Source: Blattamonas nauphoetae (taxonomy: Eukaryota > Preaxostyla > Oxymonadida). Taken from it: DNA of 64,000 nt. Positions 33,891 through 45,199 of this stretch are shown here, in pieces. The notes below the pieces were generated by a model. The model saw only the letters and a program-made list of their open reading frames with translations. It ran no database searches and was not told where the DNA came from. The stretch is from the NCBI GenBank assembly GCA_033064195.1, contig JARBJD010000014.1, forward strand, positions 186,001 to 250,000. Direction: 5' to 3'. Every line of letters starts with the position of its first letter. Positions within the stretch are counted from its first letter, which is position 1. The position numbers and the translations under genes were made by a program.

Positions 33891-36420
33891 CTATTTGCTG
33901 ATGACCAACTTGAAGACTCGATCTCTCCGATGCAACTATTCCATGGCCATCCTCGATGAGACTCTTGCGAACAGAAATTGATTCAAGATCTGCCTCTGTC
34001 TCCAATTCCCTCGGATTCTGATCTCAAAACATGATGATCAGTCTGGCTGGCTGTCTCGCCCACATCGATGTGATCTCGCCTTCTGAAGTCAGTAAATCTC
34101 GTTCTGTTCCACTTTTATCCAGCTACAGGCAGATAACTGGCGCACGTAACCCGAAATTGGCACGAAACCCGAAATTGTCAACACCTTCTTAACCCATACT
34201 TCATTTTTCTCCGAACCCCTATTTTTGTGGGTCCCACTTTTTTTATGGGTCATCATCTCGACCCCATAAATCACTTGAGGCAGAAATCGAACCTCCAAAA
34301 TAGGATCCCTTGTTCAGGGTGCCTATTTAAGAGCCTTTTTTGGTCCCCAAAAAAATGTTGTCCTTAACATTTTAGCTTAGTGAATCCTAACTTCACGACC
34401 ACTTTTCTCTACGCCTGTTCAAGATTTTTCTTTCTCGTTTGATTTATGGTGGTTTAGGATTGTTTTCTCTCGAAATGACAATTTTTTGAAAAATGAAAAA
34501 TCCTGGGGGGAGCTGGACGAAAAAATGGGGAAAAAAACTGACTTCCCTGTATAATAAGCTTAAGAGCTCGAAAACTTGTTTTGATCATATCTCCACAACC
34601 AGACATAGTTCCGACATGAAGTTTTCACCAATATGGATGTTTTGTTGGATATTAATTTTTTCTGAAAATTTTGAGAATTTTCGATGACCTCCTATTTCGG
34701 ACTTTTTTGCCATTGTCAGCAAAATCGATTTCTCACATTCTATCTGAGAGGAGTTTCTTCTTCAGATTCAGTTGATTTGACACAGTCATGACCCGAAATC
34801 ACCTAAATCCATCATTTTGTTGTTCTCAGTGATGATAATTGGAATAATGTTAAGACTGTGCGAATAAAAATGAAAATATCTGAAAAGTCCGAAATAGGAG
34901 GTCATCGAAAATTCTCAAAATTTTCAGAAAAAATTAATATCCAACAAAACATCCATATTGGTGAAAACTTCATGTCGGAACTATGTCTGGTTGTGGAGAT
35001 ATGATCAAAACAAGTTTTCGAGCTCTTAAGCTTATTATACAGGGAAGTCAGTTTTTTTCCCCATTTTTTCGTCCAGCTCCCCCCAGGATTTTTCATTTTT
35101 CAAAAAATTGTCATTTCGAGAGAAAACAATCCTAAACCACCATAAATCAAACGAGAAAGAAAAATCTTGAACAGGCGTAGAGAAAAGTGGTCGTGAAGTT
35201 AGGATTCACTAAGCTAAAATGTTAAGGACAACATTTTTTTGGGGACCAAAAAAGGCTCTTAAATAGGCACCCTGAACAAGGGATCCTATTTTGGAGGTTC
35301 GATTTCTGCCTCAAGTGATTTATGGGGTCGAGATGATGACCCATAAAAAAAGTGGGACCCACAAAAATAGGGGTTCGGAGAAAAATGAAGTATGGGTTAA
35401 GAAGGTGTTGACAATTTCGGGTTTCGTGCCAATTTCGGGTTACGTGCGCCAGTTATTTGTGGAATGGGGCAGTTTCTGCAGAATTGGATTGTGTTAGTAT
35501 GGTGAAAGTGAGATCGTGAATGTTGAAGCTGACGATTGCTTGGAAAGGAGTCTGCGGGACTTGGATTGGGGTGCAGCTGTCTGGTTCGGTTGGGGCACTC
35601 CGAAACACGGTGGTTGGATACCACAACATCGGGGTTGACTTCTTTGGGCGATGTGGACTTTGAACGCGTGCCTGTCCGCAGGAGCAGATCTCCTCGACGC
35701 CTCAATCGCATCCGCGTTTATCCTTCTCATCTCTGAACATCTGAGGAAGGTAACTCCCCATGCAACTCCGAAAATGAGTGATTCGGAAACGAACTGTCGC
35801 ATCTGTTCTGATCCTTCTCCGAACTCAACTCTTTCTTCTCCTACAAGACTTCAGCCACGTCCCTACTCTCACTCCCATCTCATCCACCCACCGATCCTTC
35901 ATCCGAAAGGAGAGAGGACACTTCATAGCTCGTCTGTGGCAGAGGAAGTGCTCATGGTGACTTGTGCTCGTGTCTGGTGACGATGAGGAAGTTGGGATTG
36001 GAAGACTTCGGATGGGATGAAGGGTCGGGCTGGGCACTCGTCGTGGCGTCGACCTTCTCTGCTGCGTGACCCTCCATCACCACCGATTGCGCTTGTGCGA
36101 TCACTGTCCATCCATCCATCACTCACTCCTCCTTCACGCCTTCTGTGGGAATGTCGATTTTGGAGTGCACGACGCTGTGCCCGACGAGTCGTGGAGCTGG
36201 CGATCGATGTCCCCGCGTGCTCGAAAGTGGTGATGGGAGATTGGGTGTTGGCCAGGATAGACTGTTTGATGAGAGTGGTGTCAGCGAAGAACAGGAGCTG
36301 TCGTTCCGACCTGTCTCTACCGATCTCTCTCTCAGACAAACACGACATGTCTGCCGAACTCGCCTCTCATCCTGCTTCGTATATCTCAGACAACGCCTGC
36401 CAAAGGATGGTACACAACTG
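33891..36420. repeat. Duplicated segment, copy 2 (interrupted by palindromic element)
   Basis: Second copy of the segment at 30244-31430, with the 1318-bp palindrome inserted at a TA. After 35454 it follows copy 1 closely until about 36420. It then switches to a protein kinase fragment on the minus strand, while copy 1 runs into a family A fragment. Confidence 0.7.
34136..35453. mobile_element. 1318-bp palindromic DNA element with 571-bp arms and TA duplication
   Basis: The arms 34136-34706 and 34883-35453 mirror each other; I saw no mismatch or length difference in the parts I compared. The centre is 176 bp. The ends read ACTGGCGCACGTAACCCG and the flanks are TA (34134-34135, 35454-35455). 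The empty site in copy 1 (30481-30495) has a single TA at that spot, which proves target duplication of TA, as in the Tc1/mariner/pogo group. The mirrored 64-codon frames in the arms are unlikely to be genes. As single-stranded DNA or RNA it would form a stem of more than 500 bp. Confidence 0.9.
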
Positions 36421-36459
36421 ACTGTCGCGTCCTCCACTCATTTTCCAACAAACCTTTCC

Positions 36460-36825
36460 ACACGTCACTTGCGAGGTCCCTGCCACAATCTGACGACACG
36501 CATTCACGCCATCCTGCTCCCCATGCGGCACTTGTCCTGTCTCCACCTCCCACAGCAACACCCCAACACTAAACACATCCACCTGTTTGTTGTCGATGTT
36601 CTCCTTCTTCTCAATCACTTCAGGTGCCAGCCATCGCTGAGCTTCAGACATCGTGTCATTCTTCCGAGCTCGCTCTTCCATTGCCTTGTCTTCGAACTCC
36701 ACACCTGGTGAACGTTCGATCTGAGCGTCCAGCGCGTTCAGTGTTGGTTGAACAATGTTGGCACTCGTTTTGAAGCACACTCGCCCGTTTGAGTCAACGA
36801 CAATGTCGCGCTGACGCATGGCCAC
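36460..36825 (-). pseudogene. Protein kinase C-terminal fragment
   Basis: Minus-strand frame with EAQRWLAPEVIEKKE (the APE motif of subdomain VIII) and QVDVFSVGVLLWEVETGQVP (the DxxSxGxxLWE motif of subdomain IX), followed by CRQIVAGT. The catalytic HRD and DFG motifs would lie upstream and are not seen. The sequence after CRQIVAGT breaks off at the edge of the duplicated segment, so the kinase is truncated on both sides. Such kinase lobes are typical C-termini of the large beta-helix surface proteins of this lineage. The piece may be the tail of one of these. Confidence 0.65.
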
Positions 36826-37039
36826 GATCTGAAACCGAGAAATCTTCTTTTTTGAATTTGCTCGTTATTTCTTGATTCGCAGTTTTTCTTCATTGGTATC
36901 GTGTCACTCATGTTTTGTGGAGGGAGGGTCATCTTTGAAAACACATTCAGTACATTTTGAGTACAGATTGAGAGTGGAGGGTGATCGTCCCATGGAAGTT
37001 GGGAAAGTCTCTCCTTCATCAGAATTGTGAAGGGATGGA
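36826..37039. other. Short gap
   Basis: No supported feature between the kinase fragment and family A copy 6. Confidence 0.3.
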
Positions 37040-38368
37040 ATCGATTATGGTCCTTTCCAACGGTCTCCCTCTTTTTCTCCTGATTGTCATTTGACTGATC
37101 CAGATATCTCACCATTCCTGACGTGGAATCCCAAAGCTCCAGTCACGGCCGATTCTGCGTCATCAGCCTTCGTCACTCTTGTGTCGATGGTCAGGGATGG
37201 CCTCTACTTTGAAAATGCACTTGTCAACAAAGCGTCACAGTTGCTTTCGTCGATCTCCGACCATCTCTTTGAAACTGGCTCTACCGAAGATTTTGTGAAG
37301 ACTGTCGGATCAGGCTCCCCAAACTCCGCCGCAGTATTTGTGGATTCGGCTACTGTGCTCTTATCGTCGTCCCATGCATTGATAGCCAGGAATACTCTCA
37401 CCTTGGTGTGTCGATTTCACATTTGAGCGTTTTGCACGCATACCAATATCAGAGATAACTGATATGATAATCAGTCAGTCCGGCATTCTGGAATTTGGAA
37501 TAATATTTTATTGTAAGGGACGATCACACCACTTTTTGCCAACTTGATTCCAGTATCATTTGAAAAGATCAGAAATAACAGAAATGATCGTACGAAGGGA
37601 AGTACTATGAATGTGTCAGACATAATCCACTAGAAAGCCGAATAGATGCTGACCCATAACAGGTGATCTCTCTCACCAACTTCGAAGGGAGAATCTCTGG
37701 TTGAATCAACTATGTCTAGCAAATTGTAGACATCTGTTGGTTCTTCTCCAATGGGAAGACTCTGAAAATCTCCAGATTTAAGGAGAAGTCTGTGATCGGC
37801 TCCTTTATAAAAAACATTATTCCAAATTCCAGAATCTAGGACAGACTGATTTTATTCCACTTCATGAACATAATAAAGATAGAGAACCATTGTTTGCACA
37901 AGAGGCCTTGATAATGAGTTTGAGATGTGGAGATCCTCAGAACAGATTTCACTTTTCTCGATTATTATGACTCTTTATCTTCTAATATTTCAAAATATCG
38001 AAGTATAGAGGATCTTTCACAAACAACAGGACTCGAGAAAAGGTAAAAATGCCATGGGAAGGAGAACGATAAAACTCTGGGGTTGAATCCGAAGAATGGA
38101 CGGACTGCCCCTAGCACAAAAAAGCGAATCCATCCATCGGGTGATCATCTCGTCGCTGGCTGAAAATATCCGCAAATGGATGGAGAATGGAACCGAAACT
38201 TGGGGCAGAGGGAGAGTATTACTGCAGACACTGGAACAGGAAGGATTTATAGATGAACTCGAACAAACGCTGCTTCACGATCACTCATCTATTGATGGAC
38301 AGTTTGTGGGGGTCTATTCATTCGAAATCATGAACACTTTGGGAATAAACTCCCCTCAACCTCAATAA
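37040..38368 (+). pseudogene. Family A gene, copy 6, with insertion and internal deletion
   Basis: The front half reads HLTDPDISPFLTW, VTLVSMVRDGLYF and NSAAVFVDSATVLLSSSHAL, up to about 37402. The end reads WGRGRVLLQTLEQEGFIDEL and GINSPQPQ (38150-38368). The middle (the region holding VLIPIEPSLVQISRN and FHQPTLDF) is absent and is replaced by about 700 bp, including a small inverted-repeat element. The usual CAG acceptor before the exon-2 start also appears lost (TTCCAACGG). Confidence 0.7.
37472..37848. mobile_element. Small inverted-repeat element (MITE-like, about 377 bp)
   Basis: Inverted ends start CAGTCAGTCCGGCATTCTGG (left) and CAGTCTGTCCTAGATTCTGG (right) and share GAATTTGGAATAAT. 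No clear target duplication could be fixed (an AT or AAT is possible). There is no coding capacity. It lies inside family A copy 6. Confidence 0.6.
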
Positions 38369-38429
38369 AGGTGTCCTGAGAACTCGGCAAGGATTCGCGC
38401 TGTCCACCTCTGATTTCATCCCAGTTGCT

Positions 38430-38790
38430 CCAACAAAAGTGAACACTGATTGTACAAGCTGTCACTTTTCTTTTCATGCTCAGACAGGTGTGTTCGTCGC
38501 TCGTCTTCATTCTTTCACTTTGAATTCATTTTCTTCTTCCTTGTCATTGATTTGTGATTTCTGTGTTCTCTCGCACCTGATTGTCTGTTCCCTTCTTTTC
38601 AGCCGATTCACGGATCATCGTGATCCACACCGCGTTGTTGATGGGAATCGCGTCTTCGAGTGGTTGCGCATCTCCTCCTGTGTATGAGCACGAACAGCTC
38701 GACCTGCATCTCATTTGGTTGCATTGACACCATCAGCGTCTCGTTGAACCTGCCAAAACAGCGCGATATCCACTTCTGTCACAAATTGGC
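38430..38790 (+). repeat. Copy of the surface-protein 5' end
   Basis: Inverted duplicate of about 17700-18060. It contains the intron-like stretch CAGACAGGTGTGTTCGTCGC...CTTTTCAG and the hydrophobic start IIVIHTALLMGIASSSGCAS. It too lies about 70 bp past the end of a family A gene. Only the beginning of the surface gene is present. Confidence 0.65.
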
Positions 38791-39166
38791 CGACGAAACT
38801 CCCGCCGCGATTTGGCTACGAATGTGATGTGAATGAACAGAAATGAGGACCCGGATGAGATAGTCATTCGATGAGCCTCATCCTTTGGCAGTCGTTTGAG
38901 TTTCTGTCGTCATCTTCGATTCTCCACATTCAACATCACAACACACTTTCTTCACAAAATGACAATATCAAAACTGGCGATCTTCACAACTCTGTTCATT
39001 TCGGTGCTTCGGATGAGATTTGGGGGATTCATGCGGAAGGGGACGGGACAAGGGATAGAAACAGATTTGCATTTTCTGTCTATTATTGGAATCAATGCAG
39101 TTGGGTGTCCTCGTCATAATTTTAAAATCCCATTTCTCCTGTCCATGTGATATTCGTTCTCTCATA
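38791..39166. other. Unassigned stretch
   Basis: Short open frames on both strands with no motif. No gene supported. Confidence 0.3.
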
Positions 39167-40397
39167 CAGGGAGGTCAACGAAAACTTGGTATGGGCAGTG
39201 CTCAATGAATATGAGATGAATCGTGATTCGTAGGGTAAAAAGTGACGTATTATTGCAATATCTCTCATGTTTGTTTCTTGAAAAGAGTGAAGCAATCCTC
39301 CTGGAGTGTGAAATGTAAAATTAGATAAATCAGGTGGATCTATGAGATTTATGTTGGCATTGGACACAAAAGATGATAAGAACAGATTGGTTTGACTGAT
39401 GTATCGGGAAGAAGTTGGCTGGTCTTCGGTTAATCACAAAAAAAGACGCATGCAAAACGAAGAGGTGATTCTCAGCTTCCATCTTGTGAAACCCAGAGTA
39501 TCCTGAAAATTCACGATCAAACAATGATAAAACAAGAAAAGTGACCTTTTGAAATTAGATATAGTCACCTTTTCTTTCGATTACCTGATGACATCGAGCT
39601 CGCCAGTTTTGGTATACCCGAATGCGTTTGTCCCGGTTTTGAAGAGCCATAAATGCGTTGATGTGAGCCAAGAGCTCACCATCATTGTTGCTTTGTCTTC
39701 CTTTCAAGTAATACTTCAATTCACCGAACGCCCAGAAATCGCATGGGGCGATGTCTGGGGAGTATGGGGGATGATCTAATCTACTGAAATTGTTGCGAGC
39801 GAGAAAATTAACGGTTTGATTTGCATTATGAGAGGGTGCATTGTCCATGTGGACGCACAATTGGAAGTTGCGGAAGATCCCACCGTTTAGAGCGTTGAAT
39901 TGATCCCTTAGCGGACGAAGGACGTGAATCTGAAAGTATTCAGCATTTATGGTTGAGCCGCGAGGAACTAAATGAGTAAAAGTCAGACGGGGTGTAAAAA
40001 ATAGAACCAGCATTGTTTTGTCGGTGTTATTTGCGGGCCGTTCCCGCACTGGTCTCTCAAACTCTGGATCCATCCATATAAAATCGTGTTCGGTTCTCCA
40101 GCGAACCCAAGACTCGTCCCCTGTCACCAGTAGATCGAAACTGAATTGGGCATGAAAATCAAGATCTTGGATCAACTGGGTTGCGCATCGAACCCGTTTT
40201 GCTTTCTGATCATCGGTTAGAGTATGTGGAACCCAACGAAGATTTCTTTTGACCAGATGGAAGTGGTGGAATAAAAATTTCTTGATTGTATCGCGATGAT
40301 TGCCTGTAAGGGAAAACCAAAAAACCCCTAAAATCCACATAAATAAAACGTCCACCAAAAAGTGAAAGAGAATCACATTAGAAACGGGTGAGGACAA
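39167..40397 (-). mobile_element. 5'-truncated mariner with transposase remnant
   Basis: The left end at 39167 starts CAGGGAGGTCAACGAAAACT after TA. The same end, in inverse orientation, closes the remnant at 53492. The transposase part (39555 to about 40330) has HHFHLVKRNLRWVPHTLTDD, VTGDESWVRWR, CVHMDNAPSHNANQTVNF and PPYSPDIAPCDFWAFGELKY. The D-to-D spacing is 34, so it is a mariner DD34D of a different lineage from the 23937 one. The N-terminal DNA-binding half and the right terminal repeat are missing. The frame has no ATG. Confidence 0.8.
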
Positions 40398-40772
40398 GAA
40401 CTTGGGTGTGCAAATTGAAACTGGGGGAGATGAAGCCCATTCTTTATTTCGAACCCATAATCTCTGCTTTTTTCAGACTAAATATGAAGATCATTATTTC
40501 CTGTCTAAAGTGCAGCATTGTTCATAATTATTGACTCATTCTGTCAAGATTGACCCGATTCAATCTTTATTCTCACAAAGTTGGTTTTTGGTTGATCACG
40601 CATGAATCTTGCGAAAGAATGAAGAATCAATAAATTAGACGAAGTTTTAGGAGATGTGAGACAACGAGGAAAAACAAAATCAAAAAGTAAGTGATCAGAA
40701 AAGATTGTAGGTGAGAAAGAAGAGAGTGGAGGAGTTGAGGTGAAAGATCGAGTCGAAAAGCTGAGATAGAGG
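40398..40772. other. Gap without supported gene
   Basis: AT-rich. No matching right-hand mariner repeat was found here. Confidence 0.35.
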
Positions 40773-42497
40773 ATGATTTGTGTTGTTGATGATCCAAAGC
40801 ACTTGTACAGTCAGCAATGCTGCCATTGTCCCCGTATCCAAACACATCACCTCATGATACTTCCTTCGCTCTTCCTCACCCGCTTCGTGTCGAACCTGAA
40901 CCAACACGCCGCGTCGATGGGCATCACCCTTCCCGACGACTCCAACAAGCGCGGACGGAAGGCCAAGCAAGACGCTGCGCCGATCCCGACCTTCTTCAAA
41001 GCACCTGCCGTCACGCCGGAAGACCGCGCACACCGCTACCCCTTCTTCAACCTGCCGTTCTCGTGTGTCACGCTCTCGCTCTTCAACCTGCACCTCGCGC
41101 AGGGCTTCGACCTCCTCTCCTCGTCTCGCGAGTCGCTCTCCACAACGTACGCTACGTCCCTCCCGCACGCTCCTCTTGCCCAGTTCCTCCATCTGACAGG
41201 CCGGGACAGGCCCGACTCTCGCCCATCAACCAAAACCAGCACGGGATCGAACGAGTCGACGCTGTCGAACGGAGGGCTGCTCCGAATGGGACAGGACCAG
41301 ACACCCACATCCACGCTGACCAGCCCGATCGTCGCTGTGGACTTACTCACCCACGCAGGCGCCTCGTCCTTCTTCAAGATTGACCTCCCGCGTTCCATCT
41401 GCGAGGGCTAGGAGAGTGGCTTCGTGTTCGGGTTCTTTGTGACCAACATCAACGGCGACAAGCTCCGCAAGGCTGGAGTGAAGAACAATTCCAGACTGAT
41501 TATGAAGGCAGTCGCGTTCAACAGACTCGATCGCAGTGTTGTGGTGAGTTTTCTGCATCTTCTTCCATCGCCCTCCCCTCTCTCTCCAAACAGAAGCTTT
41601 CCACACCTAACTCGAAGAGTCGTGCGAGTGTGTCCGTTCGATTCGTTTCATCTGCTTTCCTCTTTCTTCTTCATCTTATCAATCTGACTCCTCTTCTCCA
41701 GTCAATTTCCCACCAGTTCGCATTGACGCGCGCCTTGTCCCACACACCTTCTTCGCCAGACAGCCACCAGCTCTCCAGTTTAATCCAAACAGTGGTCAAA
41801 TGCTCCTCGCTATCGTGTGAAGGAAGGCCTGTTCATTCCAAGTACATCAACCAACGAGTTCAGGTTAAAGATGCGGACAGCTGCCGTTAAGCTCTGAACC
41901 TGCTCTACCCACCCTCCGTCTACAAGGAAGCGGGCCAGATGTCGAGCTCTTCTCTCCACTCGCAGATCTGTGGTTCACTCAATCATCTTTGTTCATGCTC
42001 TCCGCATCGTCTCTCGTAGATCCGCTCTTCCACATCTCGCCCGCCCTCGCTCGCGCTGAAGTGAAGTTCAACAACCCGCCCTTCATCGTCGTTGCCAATT
42101 CCGACAGAGATCAGCGATTAGTCGTGTCTGGCTCGAAAGCGAAGAAGCACACTCTTTCTCGTCTGTCATGTCATTCTTCGTCATTCCTTCTCTTCCAGAT
42201 CCGATCTGAAATGAAGAAGACGGGGAGAAGCTGCGCGCACTGTCCGAAGTTGAGGGGCGATGTGTTTTCATCGTCAACCAGGCCGGCGTCATCGAGAGGA
42301 AGCTCAAATTGAATCGGTTCGACGATCTGGCGAATGAGGAAGAGGAGGGAAACGAGAATGACAGGCTTCGGCGACTGCACGAGATGGAATTGTTGGACAG
42401 AGCGAGGGCCTTCCTTCTAGATTTGGAGCAGCAGCGAGCAGAAGAGGAGCAACGTCGGAGAGACGAGAGGAGCAGAAGAGGCAGGCCGAGATGCTAG
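40773..42497 (+). pseudogene. Unrecognised gene with intron and stops
   Basis: Plus-strand coding is suggested by strong codon bias (C/G in third positions) and by protein-like runs: GITLPDDSNKRGRKAKQD, YPFFNLPFSCVTLSLFNLHL, then after a TAG at 41409 ESGFVFGFFVTNINGDKLRK and LIMKAVAFNRLDRSVV. At 41543 a GTGAGT could open an intron closing at TCTTCTCCAG near 41701. Later pieces read DPLFHISPALARAEVKFNNP, VNQAGVIERKLKLNRFDDLA and a charged helix (MELLDRARAFLLDLEQQRAE). I do not recognise the family. Breaks between the pieces may be introns or decay. Confidence 0.4.
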
Positions 42498-42599
42498 CCA
42501 AGCGGGATCCGGTCGCTCTCTCCAAAGCCACACAAAAGGTGTGCTCGCTTTCTTTTCCCTACTCGTTCCGTTTCGTGTCAGGTTACTCACTCCACCCGA

Positions 42600-43482
42600 T
42601 ATGAGCGGCCCCTCTTATCGGGCGAGCGGGAGTGAAGACAGCGACGACGCAGGGTTTGGTGGATGGCGTTCTGATGACATGGGACCAGACATCGACGACT
42701 GGCTCCGATTTCCGACATAGAAACAGCCAGGCGGTGGGAAGAAGAGCAGAGCGGACACTGCTCCGTTCGATTTGGATGCTGTCCCGAAGTCTCCTCCGAA
42801 CAAGAAACGACGGACAGAGCTGGCACGGGAGCTGCAGGAGAGGAAGACCAAGACAGAACTGCTGATCGACGAGACCGTCCTGCTGCGGTCGGAGTTGCGA
42901 ATGAAAGAGATCGAACGAATGGTTCCAACCACACGCTGGAACATTGGTGTGCTCTCATCTCACCTTCACCCTTTTTCAGATAAAGCAAAGGCGGACCTCC
43001 GCGACCTTCGCATGGCACTCATCACAACGAAGGAGTGCGGGATTAAGCTGATTGGCGAAGACAAGACACTTGTGAGAGAGGCAGGCGAGCGCATTCTGAT
43101 TGCAGCAACGAAACAAGAGAAAACGAAAAAGAACGATCCCAACACTGAGATGGAGAACGAAGCCGCCGTTGAGAAGAACAGAATCGAGCAAGCAAGGGTG
43201 CAGCTGGAACTTGGGTGTCTGAAGGCACAGGAAGAGGAATACGAAGCGTGGGAGAGGGAAGGCGAGCGAGCACTGCCAGCATTGCAGGCTGATCTCGACT
43301 CCCTCCTCTCCGAATACAACACTCTGCGGCTTCGAATTGTGCAGACGAAGGGACAACAGCACGCTGCCCAAAACGAGTTTGACGGCCTTCACCACACTCC
43401 CTTCCCGTCGCCCGCCGACGTCAGCCCAGTTGAAGTTTCCATTCTTGAGCGAGATTCTGGTCAGATTGGAGAACACTTCTGA
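42600..43482 (+). CDS. Coiled-coil protein, unrecognised
   Basis: An acidic segment (SGSEDSDDAGFGGW, DDMGPDIDDWLRF) is followed, in the frame 42772-43482, by a basic patch (SPPNKKRRTELARELQERK) and a long helical region (VREAGERILIAATKQEKTKK, EKNRIEQARVQLELGCLKAQ, LQADLDSLLSEYNTLRLRIV). The KKRR patch could be a nuclear signal. A GTTCCA...TTTTTCAG stretch (42921-42979) is a possible intron, since the sequence there (VPTTRWNIGVLSSHLHPFS) interrupts the helix. It probably belongs to the gene starting upstream, because the pieces share codon bias. Function unknown. Confidence 0.45.
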
Positions 43483-44713
43483 CGACATAACGAGTCCAAT
43501 TTCATGAATTTGTATACTTTTTGGGGACTTCGAGTTTGTTGATGAAGATTGGATCTTGTTAGGTTCACAGTTGTTGGCGACTAAAAATAGGATGTGTTGG
43601 CCAACTACAAGCAAAATGGTAAGCGAGAGTGGAATGACAGTAGCAGTCACACCAAGGAAGATGCGCTTCCACCGACTGAAGTCGATCAGCACAAATAGAA
43701 GTAGAATAGTGAATTGAAATGGGAAAATTGGCATCAAAAGGAACCTCCAGATGTTCTCCGCTGCCCTTATGCAATAGGTGGAGATGATCAAAGCAGTAAT
43801 ATTCCACTGTCAATGTGCGTCAGGGGAGGAAGCAGAGGTAAATTGTATTTAGATGTGAGTGAGTACTGGTAAATAAAGGAAATTAGTATCCTTTTGAGCG
43901 AGATTTGTGTCATCATGAGCCTGCGAAGTGACATTTGAATTGTTTTCGCATCTCTCGTCATCATGATTAGAAAACCAACATTTTACTTGGTTTCTGATGC
44001 AAGCTTACTCGGGGGAACGGAACAAGCTCCGACGAACTCAGAAATTGTTGATGCGTTGATGGCAACACGAATGTCTCGAATGATCAGATTTGAGGGCTCT
44101 CCGTACAACTTTAAGAGTCCAATTTTGCGAATATTGCTTCTTTTTGTGGACATCGAGCTTGGGGATGAAGATTTGCTCTTGTGACAGCAAATCTGATGAG
44201 TCACATTCCTTTGTTTGTTTCGTGTAGGATCTTGTTGTGATCGTCGTTGTTGTCGATTAGGAATCGGATGAGCTGGCCAACAACAAGCATTGTGGTAACG
44301 GTGAGTGGATTGTCAGAAGTAATCATGACAAAGGTGACGAGGCGACGCGAACCGAAGTCGAACAGGACGAATAAAGCGGAATATGGACTTAAAGCTGGAG
44401 CATTGACTTCAAATAGACCATCATGATGTTCTCCACAACACTTCTGCAATTTGTGGAGATGATAAAAGGAGGAGTCACTCTCCAGTGCATCGAAGAAGTT
44501 GGCTAAGAACGGGCAAAGAATCAGGACTGTTCCAGAGGCATATGGGAAGGAGGTTGAAGGCGACGAAGGCTGTTGGAGATTCTGGGCGGTTTTCCATTGA
44601 GCGTTCTTCGATAGGCTATGAGAACAAAAGAAAGGAAGAACAAGAGGAAAATGGGGGAAGAAAAAGAGTCGAGATAAGCAGGAATGGCTTGCTTTAAAGG
44701 AGATTATCAACAT
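43483..44713 (-). pseudogene. Two related transmembrane gene fragments in tandem
   Basis: The frame at 43530-43790 reads FQFTILLLFVLIDFSRWKRI and LTILLVVGQHILFLVANN. The one at 44201-44470 reads PYSALFVLFDFGSRRLVTFV and TTMLVVGQLIRFLIDNNDDH. The pairs align (hydrophobic, R-x-RR/RW loop, LVVGQ.I.FL..NN), so they are duplicated exons of a membrane protein with at least two spans each. Beginning and end are not identified. 43814-44200 holds no supported gene. Confidence 0.45.
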
Positions 44714-45199
44714 ACTTCGTTGGACAATTGAAGAAGCTCAGGAATGATCACAAAGACAATATTGACAATGAATTCGACATTCGCCATCATGCAGAGCCTC
44801 CATTCCATGCGACTCATCTTTCCATTTGCCACTTGTGTTCTTCAAAGTATACTCTTTCAATGATAGTTGGTTGTCATTCACATGTATCGTTCCAGGATTG
44901 AAAGGAAATGTGATTTCCATTTTCGTTGGTTCTGTGTCTCTGAGAACGGTGGGTTGTAGATCATTTCCTGATGAGTTGGATCTCTTAGTGTTCATAATGC
45001 GAAGTTTGGATGGGGTTGCCAGCAAAACCGGTCCAGCTTTGAATCTTGGAGATTTACCAGTCTGGAAAGATTCCAACAGGTTTGTAATTTCTGGCACGAA
45101 CTGTAATATGGCGGATGATATCTACGAGAGTATTCTGAATCTTGATGACCGCTAGAATGGTTCTGAGAAAAATTGTGTCAGGTTGATCTCACATTCAGA
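44714..45199. other. Unassigned frames upstream of the pogo-like transposase
   Basis: A minus-strand frame (44738-45097) has a protein-like run (TPSKLRIMNTKRSNSSGND, then EITFPFNPGTIHVNDNQLS) but no family. I could not find inverted repeats that would bound the transposase gene here. Confidence 0.3.

Noticed and set aside
34493-35096. Mirrored 64-codon frames in the 1318-bp palindrome
   Set aside because: Same reason: a consequence of the palindrome, AT-rich, no protein-like pattern.
40570-40610. Possible right end of the 39-kb mariner (AAAGTTGGTTTTTGGTTGATC)
   Set aside because: Too few matches to the known end, and no TA in the right place.
42921-42979. Certain intron in the coiled-coil gene
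   Set aside because: GT and AG are present and the sequence breaks the helix, but the stretch is open, so it stays a possibility only.
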